This document shows positions 1 to 11,614 of a stretch of DNA of 64,000 nucleotides, piece by piece. The stretch is from Hyperoplus lanceolatus. Its lineage: Eukaryota > Chordata > Actinopteri > Uranoscopiformes > Ammodytidae. Made by a program: the position numbers and the translations under genes. The DNA lies in the NCBI GenBank assembly GCA_026929865.2, contig CM049407.1, positions 15,020,001 through 15,084,000 of the forward strand, written 5' to 3'. The notes under the pieces were generated by a model. The model did not search any database. It saw nothing but the letters and a program-made list of their open reading frames with translations, and was not told the origin of the DNA. Positions within the stretch are counted from its first letter, which is position 1, and each line of letters starts with the position of its first letter.

Positions 1-1338
1 GTTCTACTGAGCATGTGCCACCCTTGCTCAAGAAGATGCTTAATGCACAATGTTCACATTGTTGTTCTGTGGTGTGTATTTTGCGTTGTCATGTGCACGG
101 AGAGATGTTCTAAAACACACACACATAAGTACGGTAAATTTTCAGCAAACTCGGGGGAAAATTCTGCCGTTAAATCTCAAAATATGTGTGACTTCATAAT
201 GTGATTTAGTGTGACTATTGGCTGATTACTGGTGAAACAAACTAACAAAAAAAAACACTTCCAAGAAGTACAAGGAAGAGCTTTTAGGTCGTTTCATATG
301 CAGTGCTATAAAGAGGGAGTGATGCTGCATGTGGCCCTTGCAGATGTGACTAGAGCCTTTGTGTGAGTTGGCAGACAATGATTAGGTTTTTTTCTTGACT
401 TGTTTTATTGGGCTAGAGACAGCTGCACTAACTGAACAGGCCAAATAACTCAGTGCCAGCCTTGGGTCTGGCGGCTGACATGTGGAAATAAGTTATGAGT
501 CTGTGCTTAATGATTAATGATTAATCTTTATTTGAATAAAACCAAATTACTTAAGATAAACAAATGTTCTGTCTGTCTGTCAGATGTGTTCAGCGGTGAC
601 ACGACGGGAAAAGTAGAGAGAAATCAAGTTATTTTGTTCATCATTTTAGAAAAGAAGCAGTCACTTCTGTCAAACTCTGGATGACAGCTTTAATTGCTTT
701 TGCTTTCTTTTTTAAGTTAATTAGGTACACCGAAACAAAGACGAGCCATGTGAATCTTTAGAATATCAGAAATGTCTCATCTAGGTTTTGAGAGATGGGC
801 AGTGGGACTCACACAGAGGTCCCAATGAAGCATATCATTCATTTTTACATTGATTTGTAGAAGTTTATTTATGTTCAAGTAGATTGAATTTCAAATGATT
901 TGAGATTCAACAATTCCATCAAAAATGAATGCACAATACAATGGAGTTGAATAAATGACTGACAGAATAAATGATCACACGAGAAACAAAACAATAGAAT
1001 CCCAGTGGCTGGGTGAACGTTGGCCACTCTGACATTTTGACCTGTTGTGTTTATTTACAGAACACACTAGAAAAATGATCTCCACTGGGTTGTTCTTTTA
1101 TAGCGCTATACTGTTTATTATTGTCTATTCATATGCCACTATGAAGTAACTTCATTCAGAAAATGCAAACAATTAAAGAAACTAACTCCATGCAGTCACA
1201 CATGTTCATGCTCTTAGTGACACAGGACAAAGTTAGTCTGTATGATATATGCATTTGTACTAACACTTTTGACTATAGAAATGTAATTGTAAAACATTAT
1301 CTTTTAACCTCAGTCTTTGTCCTGCATTTGTCCTCCAG
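1..1338. other. rxfp2: rxfp2 upstream/intron 1 sequence; no certain exon
   Basis: AT-rich sequence before the LDLa exon. It should be 5' flank or the first intron, depending on where the signal-peptide exon lies. A hydrophobic Met-started stretch at about 43-133 is discussed as a weak candidate; nothing else is supported. Confidence 0.5.
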
Positions 1339-1482
1339 CATTGCCGGCCAGCAGGATGGACTTTGGGTCTGGTTGCCCCCTCGGACATTTCCCATGCGGG
1401 AACATGAGCGAGTGCCTCCCACAGGCTTTGCAGTGTAATGGACACAAAGACTGTCTGAATGGAGCAGATGAGCGGCGCTGTG
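1339..1482 (+). CDS. rxfp2: rxfp2 exon: LDL receptor class A module
   Basis: Follows a TTTGTCCTCCAG acceptor and ends in a GTAAGT donor, phase 1 at both ends. The frame gives six cysteines (codons at 1374, 1395, 1413, 1434, 1452, 1479) in LDLa spacing, with the calcium-binding acidic set in CNGHKDCLNGADERRC. In RXFP1/2 this module is required for signalling, not for primary hormone binding. Residues before the first Cys should follow the signal-peptide cleavage site. Confidence 0.9.
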
Positions 1483-3423
1483 GTAAGTGAAACACAGATG
1501 GCAATTTTCTGTGAAGAGAGCTCAATAGATTCCTTCTCTCTCGTCCAATTATGATTTAGTCAGACCAGATGTTAGTCCAACTAAATAAACAAACTTTAGA
1601 CGAAATCAGACACACAAAAAAATTGTACTTAACCACTAAGTCACTACAGCTTATTGACAATATCCTTGCAACCTGTCACAAATAATCCCTGTTATCCCTG
1701 AAACCTATTAATTCACTGAGAGAAATCTGGACCAGAAAAACATCGAGAACACAAGAGCCAAGTTGAGTCGTTTAAAAAGACAACTTGTCTTTGCTGATGC
1801 CCAGTTTCAGAGAACTGCTCTGTTCAACTCATATATTAAACTCAAAATAAAATCTTCCATATTGTGGGGAACAGACATATTTGCTTCTCATGAGAAGATT
1901 GGTATGACTTGGGATATCTGCCGGTTAGATTCATATTTAACATACGTATTGAAAATAGCCATTTTCAGTGAATGTAATATAGCTGATGCCAGACTGACTT
2001 TCTTTTAATTTAACGTGCTACGTTAAAGGTTTGGTACCAATTTGTTTCGGTTGTTTCTAAATCTCAGTGATGTTGATCTCCTTATCTCATTCAAAATAAT
2101 CCTAAAAACATCCTCTTCTGAAACACATTGTATATTGTGCAGAATTGGGAAAAAAATATTTCATTTGAGCTCGATCAAGAAGAAGAGCAAATGAGTCCTC
2201 AGTTTGTTCATGGTGGTGCCTTCCTGCCAACACACAGGAACTCATTCTGGGCTTTATTAGCAGTAAAGTACTTCACAGCCGTCTTGTTACTTCCTAATTC
2301 TCCTCGGTAAATATTTGCATGCTGAACATTTTGATCAGAGTTCTGCGTAAACACTTCAGACTTGTGTTTGCTGAGTATCTGACATTTGAACGTTGTTTTT
2401 AACAGCGACACTTGTTTCTTTTACAGTGACATGCTAAGGTTGGTTTTGTGTCATTCAGTAGATCAATATGCACACACATCCTTTACTATAATTCCTTTTT
2501 TTATATGAATACCTTTTGTTGAGGAAGAGTGTCATTTCTTTGTTACAAGCCAATACATTTATCACGTTGCAATCACAGTCAAAAGATAATTAACTGAAAG
2601 ATTTTAAATAATAAGTACATTCAAATAATCTTTATCATGTATTTAAAGGTTGTTCCTAATCGGTCCTGAAGGAACTTTTGCTCATAAACTGGCTTAACCC
2701 ACACACCTTTGGTGCATGGGGTCAGCCAATGTAGTTAAGCCTTAGCAGATACATTACAAGATACAAGATATGAGGCCTGATTTCAACAGCAGATTATTTG
2801 CTCCGTACTTGAGTGAGGGGGTAAGGATCATATTCAAAGAGTTAGTTTAGGTCATTGTTAGAGAATGGTGTCACAGAGGGTTCAGTGTATTCATAGAAGG
2901 CAAATCCTGCAGGGAATAATAATTATGTTGCTGATGCAACACCTGATTTTCACTTAAAAATGTCTAAAGCTGATCAGAGACTCATTCAGAAAATCAAATA
3001 CAATTAGTCTGGAACAGGAATTTAAGTGGCTGCATTGAATTGGTCTCAAAGACCATTAATCAACTATATCTAGTCCCTGTTAAATCTGTATGGTTGAACT
3101 GACATTTGTTTTATTTATTTAATAACTGGTATTTAAATGTTTCGAGATCATGCCAGAGCAACTGCAGTCTCCTGTGAATTACATTTGACTCTCAATTAAA
3201 AAGTTCAACCTCTGATGGTCCCAGTTCACAACTTTTCAAAAGTTGCAAGGAGCTGGCTTCCAGCACTGCAATGATTTATCAAAAGAGAATTTAGCCTCCA
3301 TGCGGGTGATAATCTTGCGCCTCAGCCAAGAATTATTTCTAGTGAAATCAACACCATCCAGCTGCTTGCTCTTCTTTGTCTGTGGCATGCAGATAACTAT
3401 TGTACCCTTGTTTACCTCTGTAG
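1483..3423. other. rxfp2 intron, no recognised element
   Basis: AT-rich intron between the LDLa and linker exons. No exon-like conserved reading frame or terminal inverted repeats were seen. Confidence 0.6.
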
Positions 3424-3507
3424 GGGACAACATCGGGTGGGCCGACTTATTTGGTCAGACAATACAGAATGCTAATTCTGTGGACCAGTACTTCCAGAAT
3501 GAGTGTT
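3424..3507 (+). CDS. rxfp2: rxfp2 exon: LDLa-LRR linker
   Basis: Phase-1 exon of 84 nt between a CTCTGTAG acceptor and a GTAAGT donor. It encodes GDNIGWADLFGQTIQNANSV and then DQYFQNEC. The GW...F.....NANS pattern is the conserved linker that contacts hormone and transmembrane domain in RXFP1/2. Confidence 0.9.
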
Positions 3508-3613
3508 GTAAGTATGTGTCTGTGTCTGTACAGTATTTGTGTCTGACAAGAAAAACTTGTATTACATGTGGAAAGCTCATGATAACAAATGTATTGGCAA
3601 ATGTATTGGCGTG

Positions 3614-3615
<2 letters not shown>

Positions 3616-3647
<32 letters not shown>
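3616..3647 (+). repeat. (TG)16 microsatellite abutting the rxfp2 LRR-cap splice acceptor
   Basis: Sixteen uninterrupted TG units run up to AAG at the exon border (3651). The repeat occupies the position normally held by the polypyrimidine tract. Confidence 0.97.
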
Positions 3648-3649
<2 letters not shown>

Positions 3650-3650
3650 G

Positions 3651-3756
3651 TCTTACAGGAGTATCCAGAGAGTTGTGACTGCATACAGACCGACGTTGAG
3701 TGTGTTGAGGTCAACCTGCAGGATGTTCCTCTACTGTCTCCAAATGTTACCTGGCT
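3651..3756 (+). CDS. rxfp2: rxfp2 exon: LRR N-terminal cysteine cap
   Basis: Phase 1 in, phase 2 out. Joined to the previous exon it reads C-F-LQEYPESCDCIQTDVECVEV, then NLQDVPLLSPNVTWL. It carries the clustered cysteines of the LRR N-cap and an N-glycosylation sequon (NVT). The acceptor AG is directly preceded by a pure (TG)16 run (3616-3647) rather than a pyrimidine tract. Donor is GTAAGT. Confidence 0.9.
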
Positions 3757-4220
3757 GTAAGTCTCCCCTGACTGTATTGTGTCTGTGTGGGAGTCTGGCT
3801 TAAGTCTCTTTGAGGGACGAGTGACTTTAGACCAGTTTAACTGGGACTGCTTGTTCTATCCGGCATTGAAAGCCATGTCCACAATTGGTAATAGCTGATT
3901 TTTGGGTAAGGGTTAGATTCAGGCAAGTACTAGGAATTGATAATCAAAACATGTAATCTTGTTAACACAAATCTGCACAAGTGGAAATCTTGAAAGTGTA
4001 AAAGTCAAGTGAAAGCTGTAATTGGGTCATTTTATGTAGTGAGTTATTAACAGCAAGATATTGGGGAAAATGTTTCTTTCTGAACAAAGGATTGAAGGAA
4101 TGACTTTGGGGGAAAAAACACCAAAATCCTATTACCGTGACTGTAAACTAAAATGATTAGAAGTCACTGAAGTGTTAACATATCCTTTGCTTTGTGCCAG
4201 AGTTTGGTCTCAGCTTTTAA

Positions 4221-5002
4221 CACTAGAACCGCCAGCATTCTATTTATACCTAGAACCGCCAGGCGGATCAAATTGACCCGTGCATTTCTAGTGTGGTATA
4301 AAGTCATAAATTAGTTTGTTTAATAATCATCTGTGTTTTGGACCTCTTGTTTTATAATCTAAGTATCTTTAAGAACACTAATCACATTTCGTGGCGACTC
4401 AGTAATGAAACTGAAAGTAGATAGGCCTATAATATCGCAAGTATAGTAATGAAAACAGAAGGTCAAAACAGCGTCCAAATGAGCTAAAATTCTAAATACA
4501 ATAAACAGTAACATGGCAAACTTATTTTTAGGTAAGCTCTAATTGATTATTCATTCATTTTTACTCACGTTGACATGTTTTGAGGCGGAGCATTCAGTTC
4601 TGCTCTCTCGCTATCAGACTTGTATCACTCATTTCACTTAGTAACTCTAATGTTGTTAGGTATTTATCTTCATCTCTAATTTATTGTAAGTGTTTATGAA
4701 TGACTGCACGTAGGCTACAGTTGTCAGATCGCGGACCCCAAACAATGCCATTGCCTAGCAACCTGCTCGAAAATATTCCATTTTCCTGTGCGGGTCAAAT
4801 TGATCCAGTGTGGCGGTTCTAGGTATAAATGCCTGTTTTTTTAATCCAGTTTAATTATGACTTTATTTAACCATGGGGAGAGCATCACAACACAATTTTA
4901 AGAAAAGTCAAAGAGTAGAGGGCTTCAATATTTCGTAAAAGTATAGTTATGGGCAGTTGAAAAACCACCACGGGTCAAATTGACCCCGTGGCGGTTCTAG
5001 TG
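4221..5002. mobile_element. piggyBac-like nonautonomous element (782 bp) with TTAA target duplication
   Basis: Flanked by TTAA at 4217-4220 and 5003-5006. Terminal inverted repeats are CACTAGAACCGCCA and TGGCGGTTCTAGTG. Inner sub-terminal repeats hold ACCTAGAACCGCCAGG, its inverse TGGCGGTTCTAGGT and the near-palindrome GGGTCAAATTGACCC. No transposase reading frame, so a MITE-type derivative. TTAA duplication is typical of piggyBac and also of Kolobok elements. Confidence 0.82.
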
Positions 5003-5338
5003 TTAATGGAACTTTGTGGCTGGTTTGGATTTTAGATGCAGGCAAACCTGCTTGTTAATGCACATATCTATTCAGCCAATCACATGGTAGCAACTCAATG
5101 TTGGCAGTTATTTTGGATTACAAGTAAGTCCGACAGCCACCGACATTTCTTCAATAACTCTTAAAAGAAACGCCTGTTAGGGTGATTGAGCACTCACATT
5201 TAAAGTCAGGATATATTTGGCCTTACCACATATTTTTAGGGATTTATATCTAACATGTCCATCAACTAAATGTAAGCGGCAGTGCCCCTTCTGGTATCAG
5301 CTGAGTCATAGGCCATGTCTGGATATTGCAACCTTCTT

Positions 5339-5527
5339 TTTTTTAAGATATGTTTTGGGCACTTTTTTATGCTTTATTGATAGTGTAGAGAGACAGAGGT
5401 GAAATGGGGAAGAGAGGGGAATGACATGCAGAGAACGACCGCGGGCGGGAACCGAACCTGGGTCCGCTGCTGGGCCCGGCCCCGGGGCGGGACACCCTAC
5501 CAACTGAGCTAAGGGTGCCCCTATTAA
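5339..5527 (-). mobile_element. tRNA-derived SINE, minus strand
   Basis: On the minus strand it opens with a tRNA-like head: A box TTAGCTCAGTTGGTAGGG and B box GGTTCGGTTCCC, then a tail ending in AATAAAGCAT. Exact 18-bp target-site duplications GGATATTGCAACCTTCTT lie at 5321-5338 and 5528-5545. This is retroposition, not a functional tRNA. Confidence 0.88.
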
Positions 5528-6325
5528 GGATATTGCAACCTTCTTAAGCTCTTTTAATAACACAGTACATATAATAATCTGCATGAGTAACATAAGTAAA
5601 CTACCTTACTAAAAAGTTTCACACCAAAGTCATAAGTCATGACCGCAAGGACAAATCAATATGCAATGATATTTTGATTCTTTTTGCTTTTAGGTGCTCA
5701 CTATTATCACAATTGGAGAGATTTTGATTAGGTTCCTGTGGGTAAAGCCCTCTTATAGTGTGCGATTTGATGAAGTGCTGTATAAATAAAATGAACAGCT
5801 ATCCTTAGCTTGCCTGTATGAAAATGTTTTTACAGTGACAGGATTGTAACAATCTTGTTATGTAACCGGAGTTGATATATTTGCACTTATAGGCGAATTT
5901 TGAAAGCCCATTGTTGAATATGAAGAACAATGCTGCTTTTTGTGTTATCTTTGCTGACATTAGCTTGAGATTTGTTGCTCTCATAAATCTGTATTGTGAC
6001 TTGAGTTTTTAATATTACCAATGTGTTTTATTGTTAAAAGAATTATTAATATTATTTGTGTGTGTGAATGAAGTGTGTGTGTGTGTTTGTTTGTGCACCC
6101 TAAGGTGCATTCAAGGGTGTATATTTTTGTTTAATAGTCGTACTACAGCTTCATGTGATGTGTAAGCGTAACAAATGAGTTCAGTCTCATTAGAGATTCA
6201 AACAAAGCACATAATGCTTCAGGCCTTTGGTCCTCTCTCTCTCTTTCTCCCTATCTGAATGTATATGCACTTCGGATGTTTATGTACATTTATTGTGTGT
6301 TGTGTTTTTCATTTTTCTTTCACAG

Positions 6326-6397
6326 GTCACTGAGGAGCAATAAGATCCGAGTGTTGTCTGACTTTGTTTTCTCAGAATACACCAACCTAGAGAGACT
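6326..6397 (+). CDS. rxfp2: rxfp2 exon: LRR 1
   Basis: 72-nt phase-2 exon (TTCTTTCACAG acceptor, GTGAGT donor) encoding one 24-residue leucine-rich repeat, SLRSNKIRVLSDFVFSEYTN then LERL. LRRs of RXFP2 form the curved ectodomain that binds the hormone B chain. Confidence 0.92.
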
Positions 6398-7794
6398 GTG
6401 AGTATCTTTATCCTGCTTTCCACGTCCTCACAGTGTAACACTTTTGATTGGTTTGGTCATCATTCTTGTGTTTCCGCCAGTAAAGATAACAGGCAAAAAG
6501 CAGAACCATTTAGCAATTACTGGAATAAAAAGGCAGGTACAGACATTGATCAAATGATGAATAGACATTGAGAAATTTAAATTGACATTTATGTGAGCAC
6601 AAAAAAATGCTTTTTATTCAGCAGTTTTAATTTTCACAATTAGCAACTAATGGTAATATATTTTTCTCCTACTTGATTTTCTTACAACAATATGCCAATT
6701 ATTTCACTCACATCTGCAGTGACTTGCATGAATTAACATAGGTAATGACGTATCCAATAACACTACAATAAGCACCAGGTGTGAGGAACGCCTTACTACA
6801 ACGTTCTACATAATTAGGTAAAGAAGTTGTTTTTTTCTTTAAAAACCTTAAATAAAATGTAGTAAAGACAAAGCTAAATAAGTCCTAATGTGCCCATAAT
6901 CATCATAAATTAATTTATTCAAGAAAACAAATCAAAACTGTTATGTGTGTCAGATTAGAGAACTCCCTGACTTTTTGGGTGAATCAATTTGGTATCTAGT
7001 TTATTCAAGATATTTTCTTCAACTTTCACACATTTCTATTAAAACTGTGCTTTTGTCGTAAATTAAAGTGCCAGGTAAAAAAAAACAATAACACACACAT
7101 ACAAATGTGTAATGTGCTGCCACTTCAACCAAATCTAGCTTTAGAGTTACTGTTTTTTTTTTAAATATGATTACTGTTATTTCAAAAATAATGATTGCAG
7201 ACCTGACCAGGTAATTTTCTATGACGTGTTTTCATTGCAGTGCAGTAAGCCTGTCAGAGAGTGAGACAGATTGCGGCACATAAAAAACAAAAGGCACATC
7301 CAAACTTAGCTATTAAGTCTTAATGATATCATAATGTTAACTGCTATTGAGGGTCAGTTTCTGCCATCTACAAGTTATATTAACTGTTGGTGTAATACTT
7401 AAATAAGAATGTAATGATATTGTATAAATATAGGTGATTGTTATGACAACATTATAAATGCCACATAAGCTGCCTATTCAAATCTGTTCAATTATTACCT
7501 CTTCATCATCTCTGGTGTCTCTTTCCTATCATTTGCATCATCTTGTCTTTTTAAAACGCTTGTAGAAAAGCAGCATAGATCATTGGGACAAACTGCAAAG
7601 AGCCACAGCTGTCATCCTCACCATCACTGACAAACACATTCAACATAATAATTGATTAACAAAATGATAAACTAAAGTCTAGGAAATCAAGATTAGTTAA
7701 AACCTCTAAAAAAACTGAAACAGAAATAGAAAAAACAGCAAAACATAACAAATGTTGTTGTTGTGTTTTCCTGCTTTCATATTTGACATTATTT

Positions 7795-8135
7795 AGTTTC
7801 AGTGCCCCTGACTCCTGGAACAATTTACATCAACAAATTAAAATAAATACCTTCAGATCCTTTAACAAATTTAGACATATTATCTTAAATCTGCCGAACT
7901 CTACCTGTAACTGTTTTAATTAGGCTATATTGTACTTTCACCTATTTAATTTGAATTGCAGCCATTCTATAACGCTGTCTAAACGTTTCAATTGGTTTGT
8001 CTCTTTATCAGCTTGTTGTGTATTAAAATGTTTATTATTTCTACTTTGACTTTTTAATGACAGGTGATTGGATCTGTATGCAGGTTATTTAATAGAGGCT
8101 AGACTATATATATTATCCTGGTCAGGGGGAAATGT
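7795..8135 (+). mobile_element. LINE 3' fragment (L2/Rex-like ORF2 C-terminus)
   Basis: Translation near 7800-7890 gives SVPDSWNNLHQQIKINTFRS then FNKFRHIIL, a form of the W-N-L-P...SFK..LK.. tail of fish LINE ORF2 proteins, followed by an AT-rich 3' UTR-like stretch. 5'-truncated and degenerate. Confidence 0.55.
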
Positions 8136-8737
8136 CGTCATTTTTTAGCCTAAGGCAAACACAGGCAAGTGTTTATGTTAGCTTCGGATTGATAGGCAAG
8201 CACACACACACAATCACACAAAAACATTTTTAAACCTTGTTTTTCTACAGGTTAATCCCATTGAGACCGAAAACTCTTTTGCAAGGGAGACCTGTTTTCC
8301 TTTCCCACGTTACCATTCACACACACATTCATACACCGATAGCAGGCTAACTATCAACATTCACACAAGGCAAGATGGGTGAAGTGTCTTGCCAAAGGAC
8401 ACAACAACTATGACACAAGTTTGTGCAAAGCTACGCATTTCTAATTTTGAATCACATAATTGCTGGAGTGTGTTTTTAGGTGTGATAATTTGCACACATT
8501 TTTCCGGCCCGTGTGAATGTGTGGAGAATATGCTGATAAGAGAATTACTCTGTCACTCTCACTGAAGTTTTAAAAGTGGAAGAGCAAAGATGATAATGAG
8601 GATATTTGTCAAGTATTATATTAATTACTTTGATGCGTATGTCTGCATTAATGAGCTGTATAAACTTAATATTTATTAGAGGGCTCAGCGCCTATAGTGG
8701 TAGAGCTGAATTATGATTTTGTTTTTCTTGTTTCCAG

Positions 8738-8809
8738 GTTTCTACAAAACAACAGCCTCCAGACCATATCCGAACATGCCTTCAGCGGACTGCACAATCT
8801 AAAGAGGTT
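8738..8809 (+). CDS. rxfp2: rxfp2 exon: LRR 2
   Basis: 72-nt phase-2 exon (TTGTTTCCAG acceptor, GTAAGT donor) encoding FLQNNSLQTISEHAFSGLHN then LKRL. The next intron is 5.7 kb because two DNA transposons have inserted in it. Confidence 0.92.
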
Positions 8810-9446
8810 GTAAGTACCCTGTTCACATTTTCTAATATTTATTTTTAAATAGGGGAGAGTGGTCTAAGTTGTGCGGTTGGGGAAGTGTGCCATCCCTTGT
8901 TTCTAGAAAACCATAGAAGAAATTGGAAATGTGACCACATATTTAAGAAGAGCCATCCATTTGACTAATCCTGTAAAGAGGGGAGAAACATGGAATAAGA
9001 TATAAGCACATTTAAGCTCAAAAAACTGTTTTTTGCCTTTCAAAGTAAAATTTCCATGATCATGGTTTTTTGATTATTTTGTCTGCACAATTATAGACAC
9101 ATTTGAAAACATTTGACACATGTTTTAGTGCTTTAGTATGCTACACTTTGTGTCTATATCGTTAGCACGATGTCAGCCCTAAACTGCTGCATCATGCCTA
9201 TTATCCAAAATTCTGGGGTTGGGGTGATTTGTGGCAAACGGCCTATGTGAGTTATAAGTAAGTAAGTAAGTAAAATATATTTATAAAAGCACATTTATGA
9301 CAGTTTGCACTGTCCAAAGTGCTTTACATAGTGCATTCAGTGGATAAAACAATGAAGGTAAAATAACAATAACAAAAATAAAAGACATAAAGCCCATACA
9401 TCCACAAATATAAACAAAGATAGTAGTGCAGAGGTAAGATAGTTAA

Positions 9447-10379
9447 AGCGGCAACGAGTAACATTTAAATATCTTTTAAACAGCCTCATGTTTCCTCTGA
9501 TAATCATAAATTACCTTTAACAGCAAACGAGACCATCAGTGCAAAGAAAGACGTTTTTAAATAGTTTTTATTACTGCTTTTGGTCTGGTCGCACACTCAG
9601 TCCGATTTTCGGTTCGCTCGTGCAGGCTCTATGGTCACATATCCATATTGGTCGAAGATTTCAGTGTGGCGCAGCAACGCGAATTGAGAAGCCTATCCCT
9701 CCAGGTGAGGGAAGGGGAGCAGGAGCCTTGTTTGAGACAGTTATTTGTCGTCATAATGACTGATAACGGGACTGAACCATCAAAGAAAAAAAATTAAAAT
9801 GCAATGAAGAAAAGCTAAAAGGGAGAGTGATATAGGCTACGGGCGGGACGAGGGCGTTGCCAAGCAACGTGTATACAATTTCACGAGAGCGAAACTAGAC
9901 TGCAGTGTTTACTCCTAAATGAATGAGCGGTTGGTACTAACACACAGTTTGCTTTGCTTCACTATCATCAGATAACCATTATCTGAAATAGTCATTATTT
10001 ACATCAACAACACAAACACATTACCTCATCGTGATCCATACTAACTGCCGTCTCTCGTTCATTTGCTTTCTGTGAGGACACGTCTTTCAGCTGCGTGAGA
10101 GAGAGAGTAGTTAGGTGACACTGCTGCATCTACTCATTGCAATCAGGTGTGTGTGGCAGTGACTGGCATTAGTTGATGCAGTGTCAAAACCACTCTCACG
10201 GAGCTGAAAAGAGTCCTCACACTTTCAACACATGGACATGCACTATATTGCGCCCTTCTCAGTTCACACTCGCACGCCTGTCACGCGCTAGTTAACAGCT
10301 TTGCGACAGCGGGCGTCGTAAAAATACTACCGCTTTTGTCCAAAGGGGACGCCAACGTGCCATCTTACTCGTAGTGGCT
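9447..10379. mobile_element. TTAA-flanked element nested inside copy A
   Basis: Imperfect inverted ends AGCGGCAACGAGT and ACTCGTAGTGGCT, with TTAA at 9443-9446 and 10380-10383. The related copy at 36574-37589 has a single TTAA with no insert at the homologous point (CTCCATTAACTATC near 37003-37016), giving the empty site. 933 bp, no coding frame. Confidence 0.82.
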
Positions 10380-10465
10380 TTAATGGGGAGGAAAAACCAG
10401 GGTGTAAAGATTGGTTTTGAGCCTTGATTTAAAGGCAGAAATGGAGGGGGAATCACATTTGTCAG

Positions 10466-10693
10466 ATGGCAGTCACAAGCAGAGAGCAACTAGTGCGAAG
10501 TACATTTCTGAGAGTTGTGCCAGTGGCATGGCTGTATACGCTGGTCACCAAAAAGAAAGTGATTGTCTACAGTAGCTCAGAAGAGACTGACATCTCCATT
10601 CCACTTAACGACACCACTGATGAGAGTTCAGATGGCCAGAAAGATGATAATGGTGACTTTGTCATTGTGAGCTTTGCAGGCAAAACCACCTAG
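10466..10693 (+). pseudogene. transposase-tail fragment in copy A
   Basis: 75-codon frame ending in VIVYSSSEETDISIPLNDTT and GDFVIVSFAGKTT. Nearly identical protein sequence is kept in the inverse copy (minus strand 36618-36920). The serine/acidic run followed by GDFV.V.F.GK is seen in the C-terminal region of fish pogo-type transposases. Conserved between copies but a fragment of the family protein; not a host gene. Confidence 0.55.
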
Positions 10694-11614
10694 ATCTGCT
10701 AGGCCTTGTTTAAGAAAATTGACCTTCAATCTTTGTAAAATATTTACTTTATTTACTTTAAATAAACCTTAAATAAGTAATTGCCTTATGGATTTGTCTT
10801 GCATTACAGTTTATGAGATATATATATCAATGGCACAATTTACCCCATGGTATTCTCTCTTGTGGCACAACTTACACCACACCGGGGGCAAGTTGTGCCA
10901 CAAGACAACTTTTTTTTCCGAAAGCTATAGTTCTTAAACAGTTTATTCCAGATTCAAAGTTTTTATTGCCAGGGATGCACAACATCCTGAAATATATGTA
11001 CATATTTGAGTTGGAGACATAACTGTCAAGGCCTCACTTTAAAATCACTTTGAGTAAAAAGTTGCACAACTTAGGCCACTCTCCCCTACATTATTTATAG
11101 ATTTATTTTGATGAACATACACACACATAAAAAAACACTACGATAAGGAATACAAAAATATAATATAAAATAAAATAAAATAAAATAAACAACAAACATG
11201 GCATACTCTACTTAACAGCATTTTCCTATATTTCAATCTTTACTGTAACAGCTATGTGGATTTTATTCTTCTTTAGTCTTCTCCACTTGTCCCTCCAGAG
11301 GGAAGGGTCACTGCAAATCAATACAACGTTCTTGTGTGAGTGATAGGGGTGTAACGATACACGTATTTGTACCGTACCGTGACGGTACAGGCACGTATTT
11401 GGTGTTACAGAGGTGGACCGCGGTCCGTTCGTGGCGTACATAGCGTTAATATATGGCGAATGTACAGGCTTGTTTTGCGGTGTGGAACTTAAAACTTGTA
11501 GTCGGAGTTCCCCCCGGACCATTTAGCCTCCGGCTCGCTCGCACGTGTGCATTAGCAGCCAGCGAGAGTCTGTTATCTCCATGGTGAGCACAGAATGAGG
11601 GTGCAGTGTTGCTA

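Larger units (their letters stand above)
8852..11086 (+). mobile_element. DNA transposon copy A with GGGGAGAGTGG termini (pogo-like?)
   Basis: Ends GGGGAGAGTGGTCTAAGTTG and CAACTTAGGCCACTCTCCCC form terminal inverted repeats, flanked by TA on both sides (8850-8851 and 11087-11088), as in Tc1/mariner-pogo elements. A 933-bp second element is nested at 9447-10379. The remaining frame at 10466-10693 resembles the acidic tail of fish pogo-type transposases (YSSSEETDISIPL...GDFVIVSFAGK). A partial second copy in inverse orientation is at 36574-37589. The superfamily call is an inference. Confidence 0.75.

Noticed and set aside
5440-5527. tRNA-like A and B boxes on the minus strand
   Set aside because: They belong to a SINE with 18-bp target duplications and a retroposon tail; the sequence does not close into a full tRNA cloverleaf.
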